Below are positions 15,675 to 24,361 of a DNA stretch of 36,116 bases, piece after piece. Location of the stretch: assembly GCA_002683195.1 (NCBI GenBank), contig NYSW01000015.1, positions 54,617 to 90,732 on the forward strand, read 5' to 3'. This stretch comes from Phycisphaerae bacterium (lineage in GTDB: Bacteria > Planctomycetota > Phycisphaerae > Phycisphaerales > SM1A02). The position numbers and the translations under genes were made by a program. Within the stretch, counting starts at the first letter, position 1; each line of letters starts with the position of its first letter. The notes beneath the pieces were generated by a model, which saw only the letters and a list, made by a program, of their open reading frames with translations, ran no database searches and was not told the origin of the DNA.

Positions 15675-17573
15675 TCAACCCGTCCAGGCCCCCAGTAGCA
15701 GGCCAAGATCGGCACCAGTGACGAAACCATCATCATTGAGATCCTCCGGGCACCCTCGGCAGGAACCCCACGCACCAAGGATCAGACCAAGGTCGGCACC
15801 GTTGACCTGCCCATCACCATTCACGTCACCGAGCAGCCCGTCGTCCCCGATTTCAACTTCCAGTCGAAGCTCGACCTCGCTGGTCATTTCTCCCGGAACG
15901 TCTTCGTCGGTGACCCGGACCACCAGATCGACCGCGTAGGAGCCATCGAGTTTCCCGTCGGTCTGGAAGCCGAAACGGAGGAGCCCTGGACCATCGGTCA
16001 CCTGATCGCCGAGTCCGTCCCAGATGAAGAATCCATTGCTCAGCCCGGAGACCGAATCAAGATCCAGTCCGGCCTGAAGTTCACTCCAACCGAGGTTGTA
16101 GATCTCGGCGTCGATGAAGACCACGCCCATGTCGGCAGCCGTCGTCGTTCCCCGGACGGTCGAAGTCACTTCCTTGCGGCCATTCCAGGATGGGCGGGAC
16201 GGCCGAATCGCGGTCCCGCTGGTGATCAGATTCTGGACGCCGAAGGAGACCCCGGGGGATGTCGCATTGACCGAGACGGTCGCCATGAACTCGCCTTCGA
16301 GGCCGGCCGCCAACCCGAAGGGCTCGACCACGAAGCTTGGGAGCTGGGGCGCGATGCCGTTTCCGCCGCCGACCACGATGCCATCGCCGGACGCTTCGAA
16401 TTCAAGAGTCGAAACGTAGCCGAGATCCACCGCATCACGACTGTCCGCCACCAGAAGATTGATCGATGAACTACCGCCACTCACGACCCGACCGAGATCT
16501 TCGTCGAGCACGCAGGACATGCGACCCGGAATCGTCCAGTCACTCAGCACCGGGATGTGATCGCTGGCGTCGAAGAGGGCGTCCGCGAGTGAATTCGAGC
16601 GTGAGAGCTGGCCCGGATAGTAGGTGTTGTTGCCGTCGTTGATCGAATCGTTGTAGTGATTGCCGTCGTTGCCCAGCGCACGGTAGGTTCCGGCGACGAG
16701 AGACAGACCCTCGCCGTCGAAGAGGGCATCGGAAACGAGTTGGAGATCGAATCGATCGTCCAGACCACCACCGACCAGTCCCCCACTGGCGTTCTGCCGT
16801 GGACTCTGAGTGTGCCGGATCGCGTTGGAGGCCCCGCTCCAACTTCCCGAGCCGAGCGGATCGAACGCCTGCCCGGAACCGGGGGACAGGAACTCCTGGT
16901 ACGCGGATTCGCCGTTTGAATAGACGTTCAGATCACCGAGGTAGATGATGTTCGAACCTGAGGGCAACCCGTCGGCATCATTCCGGATGGCTTCTGCGCC
17001 TTCCAGACGCAACGCCGCATCGGCCGAACTGTTGTTCGCCTTCAAATGCATCCCGTAAACCCAGACCACGCCACCCTGATCCTCGGAACCGACCAATCGG
17101 AGTTGCCAGCGATCGCAGCGACGGCCCGCTCCCGTGAAGATGTCCCGATGGCCGGAACCGATCTCTTGGAAGAGGTCCGTTCGATAGAGCATGAGCTGCG
17201 CCCCACCCGATGAATCCTCGGATCCGGCGCTGGTGTAGGTCGCGGTCTGATAGGACACCGACGGAATCCCGGAGCTGATCAGCGATTCGATCGTCGATCG
17301 ACTGGAGGACGTGACCTCCTGCAACGCGATGATCGCGGGAGCGGTCGCGAAACCCGGTCGATCGTCCGCGGCGGCGGCGGCAAAGACATCCTCAATGGAA
17401 TCGAGGTCGCCAATCGCCTTGGCCACGTTCCAACTCATGCAACGAACCTGGGCTTCTGCAGCGACCGAAGTCAGGCCGAACACCATGGACAGGGTCAGAA
17501 GACGGCCAATCCAGTCTCGCACCGGTGCGGCCGGGCGAGGCGTTCGGATCTGGAGACGGTTGGGAGACGTCAT
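15675..17573 (-). CDS. Secreted endonuclease/exonuclease/phosphatase-fold enzyme with dockerin-like tail
   Basis: 632 residues. After a signal peptide (cleavage near residue 42) comes an EEP-superfamily domain (about 45-350). Expected blocks are present: SWNVAK (metal/substrate Asn), ALQEVTS (metal-binding Glu), YGMHLKA (His), YLGDLNVYS (Asp and Asn) and the terminal ASDHIPVLSDW (Asp-His pair). It is predicted to hydrolyse phosphodiesters or phosphomonoesters outside the cell, perhaps extracellular DNA; the exact substrate is not decidable. A beta-rich region follows (about 360-570), then the two dockerin-like repeats (GDVNGDGQVNGADLG and DLNDDGFVTGADLG) with CRGC between them. ATG 17573 is chosen: AGGGG lies 5 bases upstream and the signal peptide follows. 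Confidence 0.86.
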   Translation of the reverse strand: MTSPNRLQIRTPRPAAPVRDWIGRLLTLSMVFGLTSVAAEAQVRCMSWNVAKAIGDLDSIEDVFAAAAADDRPGFATAPAIIALQEVTSSSRSTIESLISSGIPSVSYQTATYTSAGSEDSSGGAQLMLYRTDLFQEIGSGHRDIFTGAGRRCDRWQLRLVGSEDQGGVVWVYGMHLKANNSSADAALRLEGAEAIRNDADGLPSGSNIIYLGDLNVYSNGESAYQEFLSPGSGQAFDPLGSGSWSGASNAIRHTQSPRQNASGGLVGGGLDDRFDLQLVSDALFDGEGLSLVAGTYRALGNDGNHYNDSINDGNNTYYPGQLSRSNSLADALFDASDHIPVLSDWTIPGRMSCVLDEDLGRVVSGGSSSINLLVADSRDAVDLGYVSTLEFEASGDGIVVGGGNGIAPQLPSFVVEPFGLAAGLEGEFMATVSVNATSPGVSFGVQNLITSGTAIRPSRPSWNGRKEVTSTVRGTTTAADMGVVFIDAEIYNLGWSELQAGLDLDSVSGLSNGFFIWDGLGDQVTDGPGLLRFGFQTDGKLDGSYAVDLVVRVTDEDVPGEMTSEVELRLEVEIGDDGLLGDVNGDGQVNGADLGLILGAWGSCRGCPEDLNDDGFVTGADLGLLLGAWTG

Positions 17574-17691
17574 CAAAGCCCCTGAAAGACGGGTTACCGG
17601 AAGAAACGGCGGGTCGGCAACGAAGCACCCCTTTCGAGTCTATGCCCAGTCTTTCAAAAAGGAACGTCTGTTTCGACAGTTCACGCGGGAT

Positions 17692-17736
17692 CGGTTCCTC
17701 ACCGGCCCTTCTCAGGCCCGGTATCCCTCGGAACCG
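17692..17736 (-). terminator. Nested inverted repeat after the small gene, possible terminator
   Basis: CGGTTCC/GGAACCG (17692-17698 with 17730-17736) encloses ACCGG/CCGGT (17701-17705 with 17718-17722). It begins about 7 bases after the stop of the gene at 17743. There is no clear U tract, so the terminator call is tentative. Confidence 0.35.
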
Positions 17737-17742
17737 ACCTGC

Positions 17743-17991
17743 TCAGGCGGCTCGAGGGCCGTCGTCACCACCGAAGTCGCCAAGGCACTCGAGTTCACGA
17801 GCGAGGACTTCCATCCGGCGGCAGGCGTCGTCGGCGGCCCGGAGAACGTCTTCGACCCCGGTTGGCCGGCTGCCGACATCCCTGCCGGGAAAGGGCAGCG
17901 AGAACGGGATGTCCTTCTGCGGATCTTTGACCTCGAGAAGATCGCGATCATCAACCATGTGCCAGCCATTGGGGAGTTCGGTTCGCTTCAT
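17743..17991 (-). CDS. Small protein of unknown function (82 residues)
   Basis: I do not recognise it. Starts MKRTELPNGWHMVDDRDL, with a hydrophilic, partly acidic composition. A likely helix spans GVEDVLRAADDACRRMEVLARELECLG (about residues 42-69), and it has two cysteines. No signal peptide or membrane segment. The case for a real gene is the AGGA-containing ribosome-binding site (GGAAAGGACAGGACG before ATG), codon use like the neighbours, its position alone in an otherwise empty spacer, and a nested hairpin right after its stop. Confidence 0.6.
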   Translation of the reverse strand: MKRTELPNGWHMVDDRDLLEVKDPQKDIPFSLPFPGRDVGSRPTGVEDVLRAADDACRRMEVLARELECLGDFGGDDGPRAA

Positions 17992-18156
17992 CGTCCTGTC
18001 CTTTCCTGATCCGCCGGAAACGACGGGTCTCGACCTCTAGTCATCGACCCACGAACGACCCGACTTTCCTTCGCCCGTGAACCAGAGGCGTCATTCCTCA
18101 GGATTGACTTGAAAAAGAGGCTCTACCCCTGATTCAAGCCGGGATTTCCGGACTCC

Positions 18157-20673
18157 TCAGGTGTTCTCCACAGACTCTTCAACCGCCTCCTGAGCCTCGA
18201 AAATTCGCTTGGCACGGCTGAGGAACGCATACAAGACGCCGATCAGCAGCAAGGAGGCCAGGAAGACCGACGCCGTGATGCCACCCATTCGGATCAAGGC
18301 CGCCTCGCCCATTCCACCCCCCACCACCGATGCATAGGCCACGCCGCGTCCAGTGAGCCGTTCGGTTGGAAGGGTTGCTCGTGCGCCATCCTGACGACGA
18401 GGTGCCTGTCGCGCGGATTCCGAAGCCATGGTCGTGGCGATCGCATCGAGCGTGGGTTCCAGTCGACGGGTGTCGGTTCCGGACAGAACCAGACGCAACC
18501 GACCGGAACCTTCATCTTCGAACGAAAGATCCTCTTCCAGCATCCGACCGGTCGCGGCCTCGCCACCTTCCGGTGCGATTCCCCGAGCGGCCAATCGCTT
18601 CTGCACGATCGCGATGAAGGCCGGGTCCGTGGCCAGCGCACGATGCCAGGCATCCCAACTTTCCGCCACTTCCCCGGTGAGCGGCGCGCCGCCGGCCGCC
18701 GAGGCGACGAGAGAGACGGTCGCGGTACCGGGAATCGGAACGAACTCCCGCGTACCGAACCAACCTGCGGCCACCGAGACTCCGAGGATCACCAGAACCC
18801 AGGCCACGGTCGCGACCGATCGGGGACGGGCCCACCGCCGGACCATCTGTTGTTCGCTTCGCCCGAGGAATTCACGCACCTGCGAGAGTTCCAGTCGCTG
18901 GGCTTCAAGTCGCTGGAGTTCGTGATAGGTGGCATTGCCCTCGGGAACGATCTCCGCGCCACGCCGTCTGCCCATCGCGGAACGCAGGGCCGCAAGACGA
19001 TTCCGCCGACGATCCAGATGACGAGCGAACTCACTGACCCGCTCCGCCTTGGTTCGAAGACGCTTCGCCATTTCCTGAGCCTGGCCGCGATCATTGGTCA
19101 TCGCCAGCGCCGTATCAAGCTCGTCGCTTCGACGTTCCGCCTTGATGCATCGATCCTTGACCGCCTCGTACTTTTCTCGGGAAACAACATCATCCGATGC
19201 CACGCCCGATTCAGTCTCCGTATTCCCCGCGTCTGCGAGCAGCCCTTCGAGTTCGGCGATCCTGTCTTCGAGCGGCGCTCTGGCCTCGGCGATCATGCTC
19301 ACCGCGGCGTCGGCGTCGATGCCGTCATCCGCCTTGGCCTCCGAGCGTGCGGCCTGTAACGCCGATTCAAGTTCGTTGATGCGACCCTCGAAGCCGGATC
19401 GAAGCGAATCCATGGCGGCTTCGTCGACCTCGACCTCCCCATCGGCCTCCGCACGGAGGCGTGCGATCTCCGTCTCGAGAACCGCGACCAGGGCCATCGC
19501 CTCCGCCCCCTGCTCCAACCTCGGAGCCTGTTCCGAAATCACCCTGGCCAGTTCGGTCAGTTTGGATCCGGCGAGTCCGAGTTGTCGTTCGTCTTCGGCG
19601 ATTCTCTGCTCGAGCGATTCGACCCGCATCCGAGCCGTCTCGAGCGAGGCACCCGCCTCCGCGGTCCGGGCCTCCGCGGCCGCGATCGCCTCCTGGCTGC
19701 TTGACACGGCATCCCGCGATGCGACGCATTGGTCTTCGAGCTCGACGATTCGTTCTTCCAGCGACCCGCGCATCCGTGCCTGGACCTCGCTTTCCTCCAA
19801 GGAAGAAGCCTCCAGGGTCGCGACACGAAGATCGGCGGACTCGACTTCCAGCCGCAGGGACTCGAGCGAGCAGCGTGCCTCTTCGCCCTGCTGAGCGGAC
19901 ACCTCGGCGGCTTCCTGAGCCCGTTCAGTGGCGGCGCGAGCCTCTGCCAGTTCCGACTCGAAACGCTGGGCCGAGTCACTGGCCTCACGATGAGCGACTT
20001 CCGCTTCCGCAAGTCGGTGCTCGAAGGTCTCCTCCCGCGTCAACAGCGATTGTCGTTCCTCCTCGATCGCCGACAGGCGTTCGTCGAAGGTGGCTCTGGC
20101 GTCTTCCATCGCCTCGGTCGCTGCGGTTGCCGCAGCTTCGGCCAGAGCGAGTCGATTGACCAACTCGTCCTCACGTGCCTGGAGCGTGACCTCCCGGTGC
20201 TCGAATGCCGTGGTACGGGTCACGAGGCCGTCCTCGAGTTCACCCAGTCGCTCGCGTTCTTCCTCCAGTTCGGTGCGGACCGATTCGAGTTCCGTCCCGA
20301 CGCGATCCGCATTCGCGGATTCTCGTTCAACCGTCGCCCGATGATCTTCTAGACGAATCCGGTCCTCTTCCAGGACCTTGCGATCGGACTCGATGGTTTC
20401 TCGCGCGATTCCGAGATCTCGGGCGCTGGTTTCGAGTGCTCGCCCCCGCTCGACCATTTCCGCTTCCGCCACGCTGACCCGACGCTGACGTTCGGCCAGA
20501 TCGGCGAAATCGGTGGTCTGACGAGTCTGCACGTTCCGGATCCGTTCGAGATGCCGTTCGACATCCGCAATGAGCGACAAGACGTCACCACCACTCGAAG
20601 TCCCTTCCGGGGTCTCCGAAGGGGTATCCGAACCGCTGGTATCCGTCGGCTGGGGTGGGTTTTGATCGTGCAT
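18157..20673 (-). CDS. Long coiled-coil protein with two membrane helices and a Wzz-like topology
   Basis: 838 residues. A short polar N-terminus (1-30) leads into a very long, Glu/Ala/Arg-rich region (about 30-560) with dense heptad-like patterns, predicted as coiled coil. After a basic stretch comes a membrane helix (about 622-641, VAWVLVILGVSVAAGWFG). A domain of about 155 residues follows, then a second helix (about 800-820) and a short C-terminal tail. The domain between the helices has PIPGTATVSLVA and DPAFIAIVQKRLAARGI. The helix-domain-helix layout recalls Wzz/GumC polysaccharide co-polymerases, but with the coiled coil on the cytoplasmic side; this comparison is inference. The start is ATG 20673, with GGAG 6 bases upstream, rather than an ATG 4 codons earlier. 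A scaffold or envelope-organising role is possible, function unknown. Confidence 0.8.
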   Translation of the reverse strand: MHDQNPPQPTDTSGSDTPSETPEGTSSGGDVLSLIADVERHLERIRNVQTRQTTDFADLAERQRRVSVAEAEMVERGRALETSARDLGIARETIESDRKVLEEDRIRLEDHRATVERESANADRVGTELESVRTELEEERERLGELEDGLVTRTTAFEHREVTLQAREDELVNRLALAEAAATAATEAMEDARATFDERLSAIEEERQSLLTREETFEHRLAEAEVAHREASDSAQRFESELAEARAATERAQEAAEVSAQQGEEARCSLESLRLEVESADLRVATLEASSLEESEVQARMRGSLEERIVELEDQCVASRDAVSSSQEAIAAAEARTAEAGASLETARMRVESLEQRIAEDERQLGLAGSKLTELARVISEQAPRLEQGAEAMALVAVLETEIARLRAEADGEVEVDEAAMDSLRSGFEGRINELESALQAARSEAKADDGIDADAAVSMIAEARAPLEDRIAELEGLLADAGNTETESGVASDDVVSREKYEAVKDRCIKAERRSDELDTALAMTNDRGQAQEMAKRLRTKAERVSEFARHLDRRRNRLAALRSAMGRRRGAEIVPEGNATYHELQRLEAQRLELSQVREFLGRSEQQMVRRWARPRSVATVAWVLVILGVSVAAGWFGTREFVPIPGTATVSLVASAAGGAPLTGEVAESWDAWHRALATDPAFIAIVQKRLAARGIAPEGGEAATGRMLEEDLSFEDEGSGRLRLVLSGTDTRRLEPTLDAIATTMASESARQAPRRQDGARATLPTERLTGRGVAYASVVGGGMGEAALIRMGGITASVFLASLLLIGVLYAFLSRAKRIFEAQEAVEESVENT

Positions 20674-20889
20674 TGGTCGCTCCATCCGGGTGGCCCGGGC
20701 TCATCACCATCGCCACCGGCATCACAGAGCGCGAGCGATGGCATCCAATGGCAATCGACCAGTAGGAAGCGCCTCTGCAGCCGAGACTTGCTGCTTCTCG
20801 GAAGGATCAACCGGATCATGCCCCCGAATCGGAATCCGGGGTCCGAGAACCACCCGGGGAATCCACCCCGATCCCACGGTCGAACCCTC

Positions 20890-20895
20890 TAGGAT
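20890..20895 (+). promoter_or_regulatory. TAGGAT before mqnE: -10 box or ribosome-binding site
   Basis: TAGGAT ends 7 bases before the ATG at 20903. It fits TANNNT at leaderless spacing, but the AGGA inside it also fits a Shine-Dalgarno sequence 8 bases from the same ATG. Sequence alone cannot separate these. Confidence 0.35.
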
Positions 20896-20902
20896 GCAGA
20901 CC

Positions 20903-22252
20903 ATGCTCGAACTCGACACTGGCACCGCTCCGCTCCGCATCGCCGACCCAGCCCTTCAGCCGATCGCTGAAAAGGTGATGGAAGGGAGACGTCTGTCCCT
21001 GGATGACGGCGGCATCCTCTACGGCACCGAAGACATTCACGCGGTCTGCCGACTCGCCGACCTGGTTCGACGCCGCCTGCACGGCCGTCTGACGTACTTC
21101 AACATCAACCGCCATGTGAATTATTCGAACGTCTGCGCCCTCAGTTGTTCCTTCTGTGCGTTCCACCGGAAGCGAGGCCAGGACGGCGCCTACGAGATGA
21201 CCCTCGAACAGGTCCGCGACGCCGCGGTCGCAGCCTCGGAGGCCGGTGCGACCGAACTGCACGTGGTCGGTGGACTGCACCCCTGGTTCAAGTTCGACCA
21301 CTACACCTCGATGCTGTCGACCATTCGGGACGCCGTCCCGAATCTTCACCTCAAGGCCTTCACAGCGGTGGAGATCGTGCATCTCCAGAGAATCTCCAAG
21401 CGGGGCAAGGACGGGCTCGCAGGAACCAGGAGTGTCCTGCAGGACCTCAAGGACGCCGGACTGGGTTCACTTCCCGGCGGCGGAGCGGAGGTCTTCGACG
21501 ACCGTGCCCACGACACGGCATGGAAAGGCAAGATCCGCGGCGAACAATGGCTTGATGTGCACCGCGCCGCCCACGAGCTCGGCCTGAATTCCAACGCCAC
21601 CATGCTCTACGGACACGTCGAAGGAAGACGCGAGCGGCTCGTCCACATGGATCTTCTCCGGCGGCAGCAGGATCACACCCTTGCCGAGTGGGCCGGGGTT
21701 CAGCGGATCGCCACCCGCCCCGAAGGGGACGGGGAACAGGACGGAGTGCTCCTCACCGGCCCGACCGACGCCTACCCGGGCGAACGGCTCCCCATGCCCG
21801 GCCAGGCGGGTCTCTCCACCGGCTACTTCCAGACGATCATCCCCCTGCCGTTCTTCCCGGATGAGAGTGGTCTCGAGAACCTGCCGGGCCCGACCGGCCT
21901 CGAAAATCTTCGCACGCTCGCCGTCGCCCGCCTCATGCTCGACAACATCCCGCACGCCAAGGCGTTCTGGATCATGCAGACTCTCGGCATGTCCCAGCTG
22001 ATGCTGGACGCCGGGGCCGATGATCTCGACGGGACCGTCGTCTGGTACGACATCACGCACGTCGGAGGCAGCGGCACCCACCAGGAGACGACGGCGGCCG
22101 ATCTCCAGCATGCGGCGGTGGAAGCCGGATTCATCCCGATCGAACGTGACACGCTGTACCGACGAGTGCATCGGGACGGAGCCAAGTGGTCCATCCACGA
22201 GGGCCGGAGCGAGGAAGCCACCCTGGATTCGGCCGAAACCGCCACGGGCTGA
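20903..22252 (+). CDS. mqnE: Aminofutalosine synthase (radical SAM, menaquinone biosynthesis)
   Basis: Radical SAM enzyme of the futalosine route to menaquinone, joining SAM-derived adenosine to carboxyvinyl-oxybenzoate. The cluster motif CX3CX2C is at Cys78, Cys82 and Cys85 (CALSCSFCAF). MqnE-specific blocks follow: ELHVVGGLHPWFKFDHY, HLKAFTAVEI, GLGSLPGGGAEVFD, GLNSNATMLYGHVE and IPLPFFPDE. It is 449 residues against about 360-390 usually. Part of the excess is an insertion of about 40 residues after the LLRRQQD helix (roughly 265-310, rich in Gly/Pro). ATG 20903 is chosen because AGGA precedes it; another ATG lies three codons earlier. No other mqn genes are in the window. Confidence 0.92.
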   Translation: MLELDTGTAPLRIADPALQPIAEKVMEGRRLSLDDGGILYGTEDIHAVCRLADLVRRRLHGRLTYFNINRHVNYSNVCALSCSFCAFHRKRGQDGAYEMTLEQVRDAAVAASEAGATELHVVGGLHPWFKFDHYTSMLSTIRDAVPNLHLKAFTAVEIVHLQRISKRGKDGLAGTRSVLQDLKDAGLGSLPGGGAEVFDDRAHDTAWKGKIRGEQWLDVHRAAHELGLNSNATMLYGHVEGRRERLVHMDLLRRQQDHTLAEWAGVQRIATRPEGDGEQDGVLLTGPTDAYPGERLPMPGQAGLSTGYFQTIIPLPFFPDESGLENLPGPTGLENLRTLAVARLMLDNIPHAKAFWIMQTLGMSQLMLDAGADDLDGTVVWYDITHVGGSGTHQETTAADLQHAAVEAGFIPIERDTLYRRVHRDGAKWSIHEGRSEEATLDSAETATG

Positions 22253-22266
22253 GCCTCAAGGTCCGC

Positions 22267-23895
22267 TCAACCGCCGGCTCGACCCATCGCCCAACCGAGT
22301 TCCGGCCGCCGACGCCAACCGGCCAGGCCCAGATGCACCACCGCCCCCACCGTGGCGGCGGAGAGCACCTCCACGAAGGCGGACAACCAATCGCCGGGCA
22401 CGGAATCGAATGGAACCCAGTGCAGAACCGACCAGACGGCCAGAGCCATCACCGCGGCACTGGCGAGAGACTCGAGAATCGACGCCCGCGTCGCCGAGTC
22501 CAGAAGTGGCCCCGTGCGACCGGCCAGAATCCGTAACAGCACCACGGTCTGGATGAAGGCGCAGATCGAGGTGCTCCAGGCCAGTCCCGAGACTCCGAGT
22601 CCGGTGCCGAACACCAGAATCAGGTTCAAGGCGAAGTTGAGCCCGACCATGGCGATGCCCACCCGGACCGCGGTCATGTGTTCACGCCGCGCATAGAAGG
22701 CCCTGACCAGAAGGTGGGTCGCGGAGTAACTCCAGATCGCCACCCCGTACCCGAGCAGTACGAAGGCGACTCGTTCCGCATCCTCGATCGAGAAGGCACC
22801 ACCGAGGAAGACCGCCTCGGCGAAAGAACGCCTGACCAGCACGACCCCGACGCTGGCGGGCACGCCGATGAACATCACCAGACGCAGACCGCGACGAACC
22901 GTCGCGGCGAAGGTTGAAGGACTCGCCACTTCACGGGCAAGTTGAGGAAAGATCGCGGTCGCGATCGCGATCCCGAAGACCCCGAGCGGAAACTCGTAAA
23001 GACGAGATGCGTAACCAAGGGTCGCCATCGCGGTGTCGTCGAGCGGATACTTCCAACCGAAAATCGTCGGTCCGACCACGGCCGGCCAGCTGGCGATCAG
23101 GCTGTCGACGAAGGTGTTCAGCTGCAGAACACCGAGTCCGATGACCATCGGGATCACCTGCCGAACCACTCGGGCGATGGACAGTCTGACCCGACGGCGG
23201 GTGCGGGCGACGTCTTCCGGCTTCACATCGATCGACGGCGCGGTACGACGAAGTTCCGTGAGGGTCCAGATCGCCTGCAGCACACCTGCGACGATCACCC
23301 CCCAGGCGACGATTCCGATTCGTTCCGCCTCCACCGGTTCACCATCACCGAGATACCACGCGAGCAGGACGGCACCCACCAATGATGCATTGAGAAGAAT
23401 CGGGGCTGCAGCCGCGGGAGCGAAGCGGCCTCGTACCTGCAGGACCGCCCCCGCGATCGCCGTCACGCAGACCAGAGGCACGTACGGCAGGGTGATCGAG
23501 AGGAGCCGCGTTCCCAGATCCGCATCTCGGGCCGGTAGGACAGCGAGAAGCACCTCACCCAGGACCACGAGCGCTGCGAGTCCGAGACCCAGGATCACGA
23601 GGACCTTCGCCGCCAGACGGCGGGCGGCCTCCGGATGCCGGTGTTCAAGTCGGGTCTGTTCCGGAATCAAGGCGGCGCTGAGCGCCCCTTCCCCGAACAA
23701 CCGGCGAAACAGATTCGGAACCGTGAAGGCGAAACCGAAGGCGCTGGCGGCTTCGGTGAGACCGATCAATCGACTGAAACAGGCTTCGCGAGCGAGCCCG
23801 CCGAAGCGACTCGCCGTCGTGAGCGCGGTGACGGTCAGGGCGTGACGCTCGAAGCCGCGCCCACTCTCCGTTCGAGGCGCCTCCGAATCAGGCAT
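22267..23895 (-). CDS. murJ: Lipid II flippase MurJ
   Basis: Polytopic membrane protein of the MOP/MVF family that flips the peptidoglycan precursor lipid II across the inner membrane. The N-terminal signature is clear: TASRFGGLAREACFSRLIGLTEAASAFGFAFTVPNLFRRLFGEGALSAALIPE. About 14 hydrophobic segments follow, including YASRLYEFPLGVFGIAIATAIFPQL. Length about 542 is normal. The start is set at ATG 23895, overlapping the lipoprotein stop by 8 bases; ATGs at 23913 and 23931 are also in frame. Its stop is 14 bases from the convergent mqnE stop. It is last in a compact minus-strand cluster. Confidence 0.93.
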   Translation of the reverse strand: MPDSEAPRTESGRGFERHALTVTALTTASRFGGLAREACFSRLIGLTEAASAFGFAFTVPNLFRRLFGEGALSAALIPEQTRLEHRHPEAARRLAAKVLVILGLGLAALVVLGEVLLAVLPARDADLGTRLLSITLPYVPLVCVTAIAGAVLQVRGRFAPAAAAPILLNASLVGAVLLAWYLGDGEPVEAERIGIVAWGVIVAGVLQAIWTLTELRRTAPSIDVKPEDVARTRRRVRLSIARVVRQVIPMVIGLGVLQLNTFVDSLIASWPAVVGPTIFGWKYPLDDTAMATLGYASRLYEFPLGVFGIAIATAIFPQLAREVASPSTFAATVRRGLRLVMFIGVPASVGVVLVRRSFAEAVFLGGAFSIEDAERVAFVLLGYGVAIWSYSATHLLVRAFYARREHMTAVRVGIAMVGLNFALNLILVFGTGLGVSGLAWSTSICAFIQTVVLLRILAGRTGPLLDSATRASILESLASAAVMALAVWSVLHWVPFDSVPGDWLSAFVEVLSAATVGAVVHLGLAGWRRRPELGWAMGRAGG

Positions 23896-24361
23896 CGGGG
23901 TCCGACGCTCCATCGGTCGGGGTCGATTCAACGATTCTGACCCGATAGGCCACTCGACTCATGGACGGATCAAGTTCATTCCGTACGACGCGGACCCGGC
24001 ATCGGCGATCGGTCTTGCCGAAGATCGCCACCACCACGGACTCGGTTCCGCCTCGTTCCATCAATCGCCATCCGGATGCGATGAAACGCCGCTCGAGTCC
24101 GTCGATGGTGACCGACGGGTCATCGACCGACTCCGAGAACACCGTGTCGAGATTCACGATCAATCCGTCGCGACGCTGGATGCCGCTGGTCGCCCTGCCG
24201 GGCGAATCGGGAGGGATCGGAATGTCACTGTCGAGCAGGTAGGTCTGGTTCGAGCCGCACCCTGCCATCAGCAGCAGCGCCATCGCCCCCGCGAGCGCGG
24301 GAGACGATCGGACCCGGAGGAGTCCGCGGAACGACGAGAAGGATCGGGGCGTCGTGATCAT
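23888..24361 (-). CDS. Small predicted lipoprotein of unknown function
   Basis: 157 residues from ATG 24361. Basic N-terminus, a hydrophobic stretch ending in the lipobox LLLMAGC (Cys about residue 35), then a soluble domain with repeated basic/hydrophobic strands (VSVVVAIFGKTD-like and RCRVRVVRNELD). No family recognised. The start is fixed by context: the ATG overlaps the TGA of the upstream VanZ-like gene as ATGA. The frame extends 44 codons further upstream, but that part is opposite the end of another gene and lacks a signal. Placed between a VanZ-like protein and MurJ, it may belong to the cell envelope. Confidence 0.72.
   Translation of the reverse strand: MITTPRSFSSFRGLLRVRSSPALAGAMALLLMAGCGSNQTYLLDSDIPIPPDSPGRATSGIQRRDGLIVNLDTVFSESVDDPSVTIDGLERRFIASGWRLMERGGTESVVVAIFGKTDRRCRVRVVRNELDPSMSRVAYRVRIVESTPTDGASDPDA

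Noticed and set aside
13256..17573. tRNA-Cys followed by a cluster of unusual secreted genes as a possible tRNA-integrated island.
   Set aside because: No integrase, no repeated tRNA 3' end downstream, and composition and style match the rest of the window.
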